A stretch of 64,000 bases of DNA from JBBROS01 sp965217935. GTDB taxonomy: Bacteria; Pseudomonadota; Alphaproteobacteria; Acetobacterales; Acetobacteraceae. The notes below the pieces were generated by a model. That model was not told where the DNA came from and searched no databases. It worked only from the letters and a program-made list of their open reading frames with translations. The position numbers and the translations under genes were made by a program. Shown piece by piece: positions 8,583 through 16,397 of this stretch. The first letter of the stretch is position 1, and every line of letters begins with the position of its first letter. The stretch lies in assembly GCA_965217935.1 (NCBI GenBank), contig OZ244581.1, positions 2,046,001 to 2,110,000 on the forward strand. Reading direction: 5' to 3'.

Positions 8583-9596
8583 TCAGCAGAACCGCAGGCG
8601 CTGGCCGATGCCGAGGCGGCGGGCCTTCTCCAGCATGGCGTGGCCGAGGGCGATGTCGGACAGCGACAGGCCGCGGTGCCAGAACAGGATGGTCTCTGCG
8701 TCTGTTTCGCGGCCCGGCTTCAGCCCAGCGACGATCTGGCCCATTTCGGCGTGCAGCGTCCGCTCGCTGAGCTTGCCGGCCTCGACGTGCTGGCGCAGCG
8801 CGCCCCACTTGCCGGCCCGGCACTGGCCCCAGTCGTCGACAACCAGCTTGTCCATGATGTCGGTGAGGTCAAGCTCGACCGCGCTCTGAGTGCCGTAGGG
8901 CATGACGAGCGCGCCGGGCTTGATCCAGCGCGTGCGCAGCAGCGGCTCGGGGGCGACCAGGCGGGAGGCTTCGACCACGATGTCGGCGCCTTCGATGGCG
9001 GATTGCCAATCCCCGGTGGCGACGACGGGCTTGCCGAGGTCGGCGGTCAGCCGCGCGGCGAAGGCGTCGCGGCTCTCGGGGCGGCGGGAGTGGACGCGGA
9101 TCTCGTCGAAGCGGAACAGGCTGTCGAGCAGGCGGACGTTCCAATAGCTGGAGCCGCGGGCGCCGATGTGGCCGAGCACGCGGCTGTTCTTGCGGGCTAG
9201 GTGCTTGGCGCCGACGGCGGTGACGGCCCCGGTTCGCATGTCAGTGATGCCGGAGGCTTCGATGATGGCCCGGGGGGCGCCGGTCTCGGGGTCCAGCAGC
9301 AGCAGGGTGGCGAGCTCGCTCGGGTAGCCGCGCTGGTAGTTGTCGATGAAATCGCCGACGACCTTGACGCCGGCGCGGTTCACGTCCGCGCCGATGGCGC
9401 CGCGGAGCACGTTGAAGTGGCCGCGGGCGGCGCCGGGTTCGAGGAAGACGCGGGGTTCGATCACGGTCTGGCCCTGGCCTTGCAGGGCGAGGGCTGCTTC
9501 GATGGCGCCGATGATCTCGCCGTCCGTCAGGTGCAGGTCCTCGGCGTCGAAGCGGTTGAGGAAATCGACATAGACGGGCGGCATGGGTTGGGACAT
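8583..9596 (-). CDS. Ornithine cyclodeaminase / mu-crystallin family protein
   Basis: NAD(P)-dependent enzyme of the OCD/mu-crystallin family, whose members include ornithine cyclodeaminase, ketimine and imine reductases, and alanine dehydrogenase. The 337-residue length is normal. An N-terminal substrate domain (FLEPGAARGHFNVLRGAIG) is followed by a Rossmann domain with a GHIGARGSSYWNVRLL-type dinucleotide motif near residues 145-160 and SRRPESRDAFA at the ribose-binding turn. Its start is only 5 bp after the purC stop, so the two are probably co-transcribed, and the ABC importer follows 130 bp downstream. The neighbours hint at processing of an imported amino or imino compound, but the exact reaction cannot be read from the sequence. 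Confidence 0.85.
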   Translation of the reverse strand: MSQPMPPVYVDFLNRFDAEDLHLTDGEIIGAIEAALALQGQGQTVIEPRVFLEPGAARGHFNVLRGAIGADVNRAGVKVVGDFIDNYQRGYPSELATLLLLDPETGAPRAIIEASGITDMRTGAVTAVGAKHLARKNSRVLGHIGARGSSYWNVRLLDSLFRFDEIRVHSRRPESRDAFAARLTADLGKPVVATGDWQSAIEGADIVVEASRLVAPEPLLRTRWIKPGALVMPYGTQSAVELDLTDIMDKLVVDDWGQCRAGKWGALRQHVEAGKLSERTLHAEMGQIVAGLKPGRETDAETILFWHRGLSLSDIALGHAMLEKARRLGIGQRLRFC

Positions 9597-9601
9597 GAGG
9601 G

Positions 9602-10567
9602 TCAGCGGCGTCCGGTGAAGTAGGGGGCGAGGTTACGGCGGATGCGGGCGAGGACCGGCTCGGACGGATCGGCGGGCTGGAACTCGGCGCCGGTGATCGT
9701 CTCGTAAGCCTCGATGTAGACCTGGGCGGTTTGGCGGATCAGGTCCTCGGGGATTTCGGGGATCGGGTCGCGGTAGGGGTCGCAGCGGGCGGCGACCCAG
9801 TTGCGCACGAAATCCTTGTCGAACGATTCTGGCCGCTCGCCGGCCTCGAACCGGCGGGCGTAGCTGTCCGCGCGCCAGTAGCGGCTGCTGTCGGGGGTGT
9901 GGATCTCGTCGGCGAGAATGACCTGGCCGCCGGCATCGAGGCCGAATTCGTATTTGGTGTCGGCCAGGATCAGGCCGCGTTCCGCGGCAAGCGCCTGGCC
10001 GCGCGCGAACAAAGCGAGCGCGTAGGCGGAGACCTGTTCCCATTGGCGTTCGGTCAGCAGGTTTTGCGCCAGGATGCCGTCCTCGGTGAGCGGCACGTCG
10101 TGGGCGCCGGCTGCGGCCTTGCTGGTGGGGGTGATGATGGGTTGCGGGAGACGCTGGTTGGGCCGCAGTCCGTCGGGGAACTCGTGGCCGTAGAGCGTCC
10201 GCTGGCCGGCTTGGTATTGGGTGAGGATTGAGGTGCTGGTCGTGCCGGCGAGGTAGCCGCGCACGACGATCTCGACCGGCAGGATGGCGAGGCGGCGTCC
10301 GATGACGGCGTTCGGGTCGGGGTAGTCCTCCGCCCAGTTCGGGCAGATGTCGGCGGTGCGCCCGAACCAGTGCCGCGCGGTCGCGGTGAGGACCTGGCCT
10401 TTGCAGGGGATGCTGGCGAGGATGGCGTCGAAGGCGCTGAGACGGTCGGTGGCGATGAGGATACGGCGGCCGTCCGGCAGGTCGTAGCTCTCGCGCACCT
10501 TGCCGCTGCTGTGGCCGGGGAGCTCGGGGATGCGGGCGCCGGCGAGGGCTTGCGGGAGCCGGGTCAT
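9602..10567 (-). CDS. purC: Phosphoribosylaminoimidazole-succinocarboxamide synthase
   Basis: SAICAR synthetase: joins CAIR and aspartate using ATP in de novo purine synthesis, in the cytoplasm. The 321-residue protein is of the longer (about 300-residue) type rather than the 240-residue E. coli type. Motifs visible are GKVRESYDLPDGRRILIATD and RLSAFDAI at the N-terminus, VEIVVRGYLAGTTSTSI in the middle, and LILADTKYEFGLD with ILADEIHTPDSSRYW toward the C-terminus. No lesion is seen. It is the first gene of a minus-strand run and sits immediately upstream of the OCD-family gene, an uncommon partner. An additional, shorter purC elsewhere in the genome is possible but cannot be judged here. Confidence 0.95.
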   Translation of the reverse strand: MTRLPQALAGARIPELPGHSSGKVRESYDLPDGRRILIATDRLSAFDAILASIPCKGQVLTATARHWFGRTADICPNWAEDYPDPNAVIGRRLAILPVEIVVRGYLAGTTSTSILTQYQAGQRTLYGHEFPDGLRPNQRLPQPIITPTSKAAAGAHDVPLTEDGILAQNLLTERQWEQVSAYALALFARGQALAAERGLILADTKYEFGLDAGGQVILADEIHTPDSSRYWRADSYARRFEAGERPESFDKDFVRNWVAARCDPYRDPIPEIPEDLIRQTAQVYIEAYETITGAEFQPADPSEPVLARIRRNLAPYFTGRR

Positions 10568-10604
10568 GCGACTTGGGTGGAGGGGACCGGTCGTGGCGGC
10601 CGCT

Positions 10605-10791
10605 TCATTTCAAGGCTTCGTCGCAACGGGCGTTGGTCCAGAGCTTGCGTTCCGCATCGACGCCACCGGCGGCGTCGCCGGCGAAGGCGATCAGGTCGAT
10701 GATGCCTGTCGGGTCGAGACGTCCGCGCATGGGCAAAGGGCGGCAGGGCCGTACAGGGCAGGGCGACCGGGATGGTGCGGCGGGTCGGCAT
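10605..10791 (-). pseudogene. Possible small secreted protein, frameshifted
   Basis: From ATG at 10791 the frame begins MPTRRTIPVALPCTALPPFA, which resembles a short signal peptide. A one-base shift near 10730 then gives RGRLDPTGIIDLIAFAGD and a further sensible tail ending KLWTNARCDEALK with a stop at 10605. Read together this would be a secreted protein of about 60 residues. No family is recognised, and the evidence is only that both parts look like plausible protein on either side of one indel. Confidence 0.3.
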
Positions 10792-10851
10792 GTCAGGAAG
10801 CGTAGACGGCGGTCGGCGAGATGGCCAGGGTGGCGTTTCAGCGCGGCCCCC

Positions 10852-10958
10852 TCTGAGCGGACACTCGCGGCTTGTGCCGCGAGTGTCCGCTCAGAAGTTT
10901 TGAAGATGCATCCTTTTTCGCGTTGTGACGGCGAGCCGTCCGGCGGTATGACATTTAG
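10852..10958 (-). repeat. 107-bp dispersed structured element, copy A
   Basis: A perfect 20-bp stem (10852-10871 with 10876-10895, loop TTGT) followed by a ~60-bp segment containing GACGGCGAGCCGTC (10927-10940) and ending in ...TTAG. It pairs with copy B at 14930-15037: same order, same TTGT loop, identical GACGGC-GA-GCCGTC. The long stem differs at six positions, all compensated. The end of the element overlaps the stop codon of the TM2 gene, so on the minus strand it forms that gene's 3' untranslated region. Confidence 0.85.
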
Positions 10959-11278
10959 GCCTTGGTTGTCTCCTGGCTAAGCCGCCGAATTACCTCCTCA
11001 TTGTGTTTGCGCACCATCCTGCCAATCGTAAACATGTCCAGGAACAAAATGAGAGCAGACAGGGCCAAGCTTAAGCCAGAGGTCATAAACGCAAGCGGTA
11101 TCGCCAGCAATAATATTACTCCAGTGAACCAATGGCCTAAATAAAAGCGGTGAATGCCGATCCAGCCAAGAAAAAACCAGAGCGCGTATGAAACGCCAGC
11201 TGATTTCTTAGCTGCGTCATACCGCATTATCTGAAAGTTCGGGTCGGGAACTGGACCAGGGTGCTTCGCTGCAAACAT
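10955..11278 (-). CDS. TM2-domain membrane protein
   Basis: Small integral membrane protein of 107 residues with a TM2 domain: a first hydrophobic segment (GVSYALWFFLGWIGIHRFYL), the typical HRFYLG turn, and a second segment (GVILLLAIPLAFMTSGLSLA), then a third hydrophobic stretch LSALILFLDMFTIG. The N-terminus (KHPGPVPDPNFQIMRYDAAK) is soluble. The function of bacterial TM2 proteins is largely unknown. The start has AGAAGGTGAG just upstream as a ribosome-binding site. The gene and the 150 bp upstream are clearly more AT-rich than neighbours, which suggests separate acquisition. The stop codon lies within the dispersed structured element. Confidence 0.85.
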   Translation of the reverse strand: MFAAKHPGPVPDPNFQIMRYDAAKKSAGVSYALWFFLGWIGIHRFYLGHWFTGVILLLAIPLAFMTSGLSLALSALILFLDMFTIGRMVRKHNEEVIRRLSQETTKA

Positions 11279-11503
11279 TACTCACCTTCTTGTGGGGAGG
11301 GTAGAACTTCAGGTGTAAATTGATTTAATTAAAATTAAATAAACGAAACGTAATCGCTTCGGCCCATCTTATTTCGCTTGCGTAGTTGGTCTTTGGCAGG
11401 GCGTGAAACTGTAAAGCACATTGATGCCGTCTCGCTTGTTTAGCAGCAGCGCATCGACAGAGGAGGGATGGCCTTCAAAGGTCGAGTTTGCTCCGACGGC
11501 ATT
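11279..11503. promoter_or_regulatory. AT-rich upstream region of the TM2 gene
   Basis: Contains an island at about 11314-11345 made almost only of A and T (TTTAATTAAAATTAAAT), very unusual for this window, in the position of a promoter or UP-element for the minus-strand TM2 gene. Exact -35/-10 boxes cannot be assigned. The rest (11385-11500) has no supported gene. Confidence 0.35.
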
Positions 11504-11716
11504 TTAATTAGGGAGCGCGACGCTCCCGAACGCCTCGGCCAAGTCGTAGGCGGGGCTGACCTGGTTGGTAAACAGGCCGACGATGGCGGATGTGAACTTG
11601 GCGACGAAGCGGGCGGGCGCGATGCCGAAGTTGATGCCGTCGAGCACCGGAGTTTCGCCGGCGGGACCGCGGAAGGCGTGGGCGGCCGCCTGGAAGGCGA
11701 GGCGGGGCGCGGTCAG
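11504..11716 (-). pseudogene. Truncated ABC ATPase N-terminus fused to unrelated tail
   Basis: Directly after the hutI stop, overlapping it, a minus-strand frame reads LTAPRLAFQAAAHAFRGPAG then ETPVLDGINFGIAPARFVA. This is the N-terminal strand pair of an SsuB/TauB-type ATPase and should continue into the Walker A loop. Instead it runs into KFTSAIVGLFTNQVSPAYDL and stops at 11504, with no nucleotide-binding motif. The natural start seems to have been lost too (CTG where ATG is expected). It is best read as the stump of a transporter gene that once followed hutI, removed by a deletion. hut loci in related bacteria often include an importer. Confidence 0.55.
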
Positions 11717-12903
11717 GCCGGCTGCGCCCGCTCGGCCACGATCCGTGCCTGCAAACGGGGCAGGCCGACAATGCAGGCCAGCTCGGCGGGGTGGCCGATG
11801 CGCCAAAGGCAGAGGTCGGCGCGCCGGCCGGGGGCGAGTTGGCCGCGGTCGCCGAGGCCCAGGGCGCGGGCGGCGTTGCGGGTGAAGCCGGCGAGCGCCT
11901 CCTCGGGGGTGAGGCGAAACAGGGTGCAGGCCAAGTTCATGGCCAGCAGCGGGGAGAAGATCGGGGCGCTGCCGGGGTTGGCGTCGGTGGCGACGGCGAT
12001 GGGGACGCGGGCTGCGCGCAGGGCGGCGACGGGCGGCCGCCGGGTTTCGCGCAGCGTGTAGAACGCGCCGGGCAGCAGCACGGCGACGCTGCCGGATTTC
12101 GCCAGGGCGTCGACGCCGGGCTGGTCGAGGCATTCGAGGTGGTCGGCGGACAGGCCGCCGTATTCGGCAAGGAGGGCGGCGGCGCCCTGGTTGCTCAGTT
12201 GCTCGGCATGGAGCTTGAGCGGCAGGCCGCGGGCGTGGGCGGCGGCGAACAGGCGGCGGGTCTGCGCCACGGTGAAGCCGATCGTGTCGCAGAAGGCGTC
12301 CACCGCGTCGCTGAGCGGGGCGGCCTGGGGCAGCATCTCCTCGATGACGTGGTCGATGTAGGCGTCGGGCGTCGCGCCGGGCGGGGTGGCGTGGGCGGCG
12401 AGGAAGCTCGTCCGCACCGTCACCGCGCGCAGCCCGGCGAGCGCGCGGGCGGCGCGGAGCATCCGCAGCTCGGTCCCGGTTTCCAGGCCGTAGCCGGACT
12501 TGATCTCGACAGTGGTGACGCCCTCGGCGAGCAGGGCGTCGAGGCGGGGCAGGGCGGCGGCAATGAGGCCCGCTTCGTCGAGCGCGCGGGTGTCGCGGAC
12601 GGTGGAGAGGATGCCGCCGCCTTCGCGGGCGATCTGCTCGTAGCTGGCGCCCTGCAGCCGGCGCTCGAACTCGCGGGCGCGGTTGCCACCGTGAACGAGG
12701 TGGGTGTGGCAGTCGATCAAGCCCGGCGTGGCCCATGCGCCATGCGCGTCGTGCGTGGCATCGGCCGGCGGCGCGTCCGCTCCGGGGCCGACCCAGGCGA
12801 TGCGCCCGCGTTCGACCAGCATCGCGGCGTTCTTGATCGCGCCATACGGCCCGGCGTCTTCGCGCATGGTCGCGGCGTGCAGGTTCGTCCAAAGTTCGCG
12901 CAT
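11713..12903 (-). CDS. hutI: Imidazolonepropionase
   Basis: Hydrolyses imidazolone-5-propionate to N-formimino-L-glutamate, the third step of histidine degradation. The 396-residue length is normal. Metal-binding amidohydrolase motifs are visible: IDCHTHLVHGG near residue 70, EIKSGYGLETGTELRML (substrate-binding), the later metal ligands in PLKLHAEQLSN and GGLSADHLE, and VATDANPGSAP near 320. The ATG at 12903 is chosen because it aligns with the family start (MRELWTNLHAATM) and leaves 28 bp to the divergent hutF start; a longer upstream frame would run into hutF. It forms a divergent pair with hutF. hutH and hutU are not in the window. Confidence 0.93.
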   Translation of the reverse strand: MRELWTNLHAATMREDAGPYGAIKNAAMLVERGRIAWVGPGADAPPADATHDAHGAWATPGLIDCHTHLVHGGNRAREFERRLQGASYEQIAREGGGILSTVRDTRALDEAGLIAAALPRLDALLAEGVTTVEIKSGYGLETGTELRMLRAARALAGLRAVTVRTSFLAAHATPPGATPDAYIDHVIEEMLPQAAPLSDAVDAFCDTIGFTVAQTRRLFAAAHARGLPLKLHAEQLSNQGAAALLAEYGGLSADHLECLDQPGVDALAKSGSVAVLLPGAFYTLRETRRPPVAALRAARVPIAVATDANPGSAPIFSPLLAMNLACTLFRLTPEEALAGFTRNAARALGLGDRGQLAPGRRADLCLWRIGHPAELACIVGLPRLQARIVAERAQPA

Positions 12904-12931
12904 CGACCTAGACCGTAACGGAGCGTCAGCC

Positions 12932-14251
12932 ATGCGCAACTTCCATTTCGCCACCGCCCTGCTGCCCGACGGCTGGGCCGAGAATGTTGTGATCGCCTGC
13001 GAGGGCGGCCTGATCGCGGACATGAGCGTGGGCCTGCCGTGCCCGCCCTTCACCGACCGGCTGGCGGGCGTCGCGATCCCCGGCATCGCCAACCTGCACA
13101 GCCACGCGCATCAGCGGGCGATCGCCGGCCTCGCGGAGCGGTCAGGGCTGGGGGACGACAGCTTCTGGAGCTGGCGCGAGGCGATGTATCGGGCGGTGCA
13201 GGCGATCACGCCGGATGATCTGCAGGATATCGCCACCTTCGCCTTCGTCGAGATGCTGCAAGGCGGCTACGCCCACGTCGCCGAGTTCCACTACCTGCAT
13301 CACGCCCCGGACGGCACGCCCTATGCCGACCCGGCCGAGTTGTCGCGCCGCATCGTGGCCGCGGCGGAGGCGGCAGGCATCGGGTTGACGCTGCTGCCGA
13401 CGCTCTACGCCGCCAGCGGCTTCGGGGGCGCGCCGCCGTCCGAAAGCCAGCGGCGCTTCGCCTGCTCGCTCGACCAGTTCGCCGCGATCCGGGCTTCGGT
13501 TCCCGGCGCGGGCATCGCGGCCCACAGCCTGCGCGCGGCGCCGCCCAAAGCGTTGGCGGCCCTGCTGGCCATGACGCCGGACGGCCCGGTGCATATCCAC
13601 GTCGCCGAGCAGGCGCGCGAGGTGGAGGAATGCCTCGCCCACACCGGCCAGCGCCCGGTTGCCTGGCTGCTGGACCACGCGGCGGTCGGCCGGCGCTGGT
13701 GCCTGATCCACGCGACCCATGCCGACCCGGCCGAGGTGGCGGCGATGGCGGCAAGCGGCGCCGTCGTCGGCCTGTGCCCGACAACGGAGGCGGACCTGGG
13801 CGACGGCGTGTTCCCGGCCGCCTCGTTCCAGGGAGCCGGGGGACGGTTCGGGGTTGGCTCGGACAGCCAGGTCTGCGCCTCGGCGTTGGAGGAGTTGCGG
13901 CTGCTGGAATGGGGGCAGCGGCTGATTACCGGGCGACGCACGGTGCTGGCGGGCGGGGCGGGGCGGAGCAACGGGCGGGCGTTGATCGAGGCGGCGGCAG
14001 CGGGCGGGGCGGCAGCCTGCGGCATCGAGGGCGGCGCGATCGCGGTGGGGATGCGGGCCGATGTCGTGATGCTGGACAGCATGCACGAAGGGGACGCGGC
14101 GCTTGACGCGGCGGTGTTCGCGCCGCGCGGCAACCCGGTGCGGCACGTGGTCGCGGGCGGGGAATGCGTGGTGCGGGACGGGACGCACCGGCTGCAAAGC
14201 ATCGCCCGCGAGCGGTTCCGGCGCGCGCTGGGGCGGATCGCCGGGGGATGA
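12932..14251 (+). CDS. hutF: Formimidoylglutamate deiminase
   Basis: Converts N-formimino-L-glutamate to N-formyl-L-glutamate and ammonia, the branch of histidine degradation that avoids direct glutamate formiminotransfer. The 439-residue length is slightly below the usual ~450. Amidohydrolase metal ligands are seen in PGIANLHSHAHQRAIAGLAE (about residue 55-70), VHIHVAEQAREVEECLAHTG (about 210-230), LIHATHADPAE and GVGSDSQVCASALEELRLLE. The start ATG at 12932 is shared with no other gene and faces hutI across 28 bp, a very short divergent promoter region. Its stop overlaps the next start as ATGA. With HutF, the pathway would need an N-formylglutamate deformylase (hutG), not seen here. Confidence 0.93.
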   Translation: MRNFHFATALLPDGWAENVVIACEGGLIADMSVGLPCPPFTDRLAGVAIPGIANLHSHAHQRAIAGLAERSGLGDDSFWSWREAMYRAVQAITPDDLQDIATFAFVEMLQGGYAHVAEFHYLHHAPDGTPYADPAELSRRIVAAAEAAGIGLTLLPTLYAASGFGGAPPSESQRRFACSLDQFAAIRASVPGAGIAAHSLRAAPPKALAALLAMTPDGPVHIHVAEQAREVEECLAHTGQRPVAWLLDHAAVGRRWCLIHATHADPAEVAAMAASGAVVGLCPTTEADLGDGVFPAASFQGAGGRFGVGSDSQVCASALEELRLLEWGQRLITGRRTVLAGGAGRSNGRALIEAAAAGGAAACGIEGGAIAVGMRADVVMLDSMHEGDAALDAAVFAPRGNPVRHVVAGGECVVRDGTHRLQSIARERFRRALGRIAGG

Positions 14252-14910
14252 GCGCGGATTCGCGGCGCCTGATGGCCTGCCTCGCCGCATTGGCCGGGTT
14301 CGTCGATGCGCTGGGCCATCTGTCGCTCGGCGGCTACTTCGTGGCGTTCATGAGCGGCAACTCCACGCTGCTGAGCATCGGCGCCGCGACCGTCGACACG
14401 TCCCGCATCGGCATGGCGGCAGGCCTGGTGGGCTCGTTCGTGTTCGGCGTCACGTTCGGCACGCTCGTCAGCCGGATGTTCCAGGCGCGGCGGCAATGCG
14501 CGGTCCTGGGCCTGGTCGCAAGCCTGCTGGCCTTGGCCTGGGCGCTGCAGGCGGCCGGCGGGGTGGCCGCGGCCGGCCTGTTCATGGCGGTGGCGATGGG
14601 GGCTGAGAACACGGTGTATCAAACCCCTGGGGGGAGCGGCGTCGGCATCACCTACATGACGGGCACCTTGGTCCGGGTGGGCCTGCGGGTCGCGGAGGCG
14701 CTGACGGGCGAGCGATGGAGTTTGGCGTGGCAGGATCTGCTGCTTTGGGGGGCGATGATCGTGGGGGCTTTGACGGGCGCGCTGACGTATCAATTGGCCG
14801 GGCTGAATGGCTTATGGGCGGCGGTTGCCGCGACGGCCGGGTTGGGCGTTCTGCTCTGGTTTCGCGGCTCTCCTGCCATGCGCCCGGCCGTCGCCTCGCA
14901 GCACGGGTGA
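14248..14910 (+). CDS. DUF1275 (YoaK-family) membrane protein
   Basis: Integral membrane protein of 220 residues with six predicted membrane segments, matching the DUF1275/YoaK family: AGFVDALGHLSLGGYFVAFM at the N-terminus with the SGNST motif right after it, and later YMTGTLVRVG. The biochemical function of the family is not established. The start overlaps the hutF stop (ATGA), so it is expressed with hutF, although the histidine pathway has no known need for it. The structured repeat copy B begins 20 bp after its stop. Confidence 0.85.
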   Translation: MSADSRRLMACLAALAGFVDALGHLSLGGYFVAFMSGNSTLLSIGAATVDTSRIGMAAGLVGSFVFGVTFGTLVSRMFQARRQCAVLGLVASLLALAWALQAAGGVAAAGLFMAVAMGAENTVYQTPGGSGVGITYMTGTLVRVGLRVAEALTGERWSLAWQDLLLWGAMIVGALTGALTYQLAGLNGLWAAVAATAGLGVLLWFRGSPAMRPAVASQHG

Positions 14911-14929
14911 GGGGCGTCCGGGCGCATGG

Positions 14930-15037
14930 CCTAAGCAGGCATTCGTGGCTTGTGCCACGAATGCCTGCTTAGGAGTCTTTGAAAACGCATCGTTTTCCGG
15001 GTCGTGACGGCGAGCCGTCCCGCGGAATGATGCTTAG
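14930..15037 (-). repeat. 107-bp dispersed structured element, copy B
   Basis: A perfect 20-bp stem (14930-14949 with 14954-14973) with loop TTGT, then a segment with a second small hairpin GAAAACG-CAT-CGTTTTC (about 14981-14997) and the conserved GACGGC-GA-GCCGTC at 15006-15019. It lies between convergent genes, 10 bp beyond the minus-strand MFS stop codon and in the same orientation relative to that gene as copy A is to the TM2 gene. Confidence 0.85.
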
Positions 15038-15047
15038 CGGGGGCCGC

Positions 15048-16397
15048 TCATTCGGCGAACAGCCGGGAGAAGCTTACCACCCCTGCCGCTGCCGCGAACC
15101 CGGCGGCGAGAACCAGCGCCAGCGTCGGGGCCGCGTGCGGCGCGATGCCGAAGCACAGCGCCACCAGGGCGGCGCCGGTGGATTGGCCGATCAGGCGCGA
15201 GGTGGCGACCGTGCCGCTCGCCCCGCCGCTGCGCCCGGGCGGGGCTGCGGACATGATCGCCTTCAGGTTCGGCGACTGGAACATCCCGAACCCGGCGCCG
15301 CAGACGAAAAGGCGGGCCGCAATGCCGGCATGGCTGGCTCCGGGCGGAAGACCCGCCATCAGCAGCAGGCCGACAACGAGCACGATCATGCCGACGCCGC
15401 CCAGGATCGCCGGGGGATAGCGGTCCGAAAGCGGGCCTGCGATCGGCGCCAGGATGGCGGTGGCGACCGGCCAGGGCGTGATCAGCAGCCCGGTCTCGAT
15501 GGCGCTGAGGCCCATGCCGAGCTGGAACAGGAACGGCAGGGCCACGAACGAGAGGCCCTGGGCGGCGAAGGAGCACATCGACGTGACCGAGGACAGGGCG
15601 AAGAGCGGGCGGCGGTAGAGGTCGATCGGCAGCATCGGCGCCGTTTGGCCGAGCTGGCGGCGGACCAGCAGCGCGCCCGCCGCGACCGAGACCAGCAATG
15701 CCGCGGCGGTCTGATACACGCTGGCCTGGTGCGAGGCTTCGCCCACGGCAAAGATGAAGGCGGCGAAGGTGATGGCGTTGAGCGCCGCGGCGGCGATGTC
15801 GAAGCGGCGCGGCGTGCGCGGCGTCTCGGGCAGGGCGCGGACGGCCAGCACGAGCGCGAGCAGGCCGGGCAGCAGGTTGATCGCGAACAGGTACGGCCAG
15901 TCGGCGACCGCCAGCACCCCGGCCGCGACCGTTGGCCCCAACGCGAACGACACGGCGACGGTGAGCGCGTTGAAGCCGAGGCCGCGCCCGAGCTGGCTTG
16001 CGGGATAGATGAAGCGGATCAGCGCCGTGTTGATGCTCATGATCCCGGCCGCGCCCAGCCCTTGCAGCACCCGCGCCGCCGTCAGCGTCGGCAGCGACCA
16101 GGACAGGGCGCAGAGCAGCGAGGCGATGGTGAACAGCGCGAGGCCGCCAAGATAGACGCGGCGGAAGCCGGCGATCTCGCCCAGCGCGCTCAGGGGCAGC
16201 AGGGTCGCGACGACGGCGAGCTGGTAGGCGTTGACGACCCAGATGGAGGCGGCCGGGCTTGCGCGCAGGTCGGCGGCGATGGTGGGCAGCGCGGTGTTGG
16301 CGATGCTGGCGTCGAGCGAGGCCATGGCGACGGCCAGCGCCACGGTCAGCACCGCGGCCCGGCGCTGCCCCGGCGGCAGCCCGTCGGACGCGCTCAC
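15048..16397 (-). CDS. MFS transporter, DHA2 (EmrB/QacA-like) family
   Basis: Inner-membrane drug/proton antiporter-like protein of 449 residues with about 14 hydrophobic segments, as in the DHA2 family. Motifs seen: DASIANTALPTIAADL at the end of the first segment, ARVLQGLGAAGIMSINTALI (antiporter motif C region), and GPLSDRYPPAILGG in the middle loop. Such pumps export toxic organic compounds, though the substrate is unknown. The ATG at 16397 overlaps the stop of the upstream glycosyltransferase-like gene (ATGA), so the two are co-translated. No regulator gene lies next to them. Confidence 0.88.
   Translation of the reverse strand: MSASDGLPPGQRRAAVLTVALAVAMASLDASIANTALPTIAADLRASPAASIWVVNAYQLAVVATLLPLSALGEIAGFRRVYLGGLALFTIASLLCALSWSLPTLTAARVLQGLGAAGIMSINTALIRFIYPASQLGRGLGFNALTVAVSFALGPTVAAGVLAVADWPYLFAINLLPGLLALVLAVRALPETPRTPRRFDIAAAALNAITFAAFIFAVGEASHQASVYQTAAALLVSVAAGALLVRRQLGQTAPMLPIDLYRRPLFALSSVTSMCSFAAQGLSFVALPFLFQLGMGLSAIETGLLITPWPVATAILAPIAGPLSDRYPPAILGGVGMIVLVVGLLLMAGLPPGASHAGIAARLFVCGAGFGMFQSPNLKAIMSAAPPGRSGGASGTVATSRLIGQSTGAALVALCFGIAPHAAPTLALVLAAGFAAAAGVVSFSRLFAE

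Noticed and set aside
11385..11497. About 38-codon open minus-strand stretch reading STFEGHPSSVDALLLNKRDG
   Set aside because: Preceded by a stop, with no start codon or ribosome-binding site; may be a gene scrap but cannot be supported.
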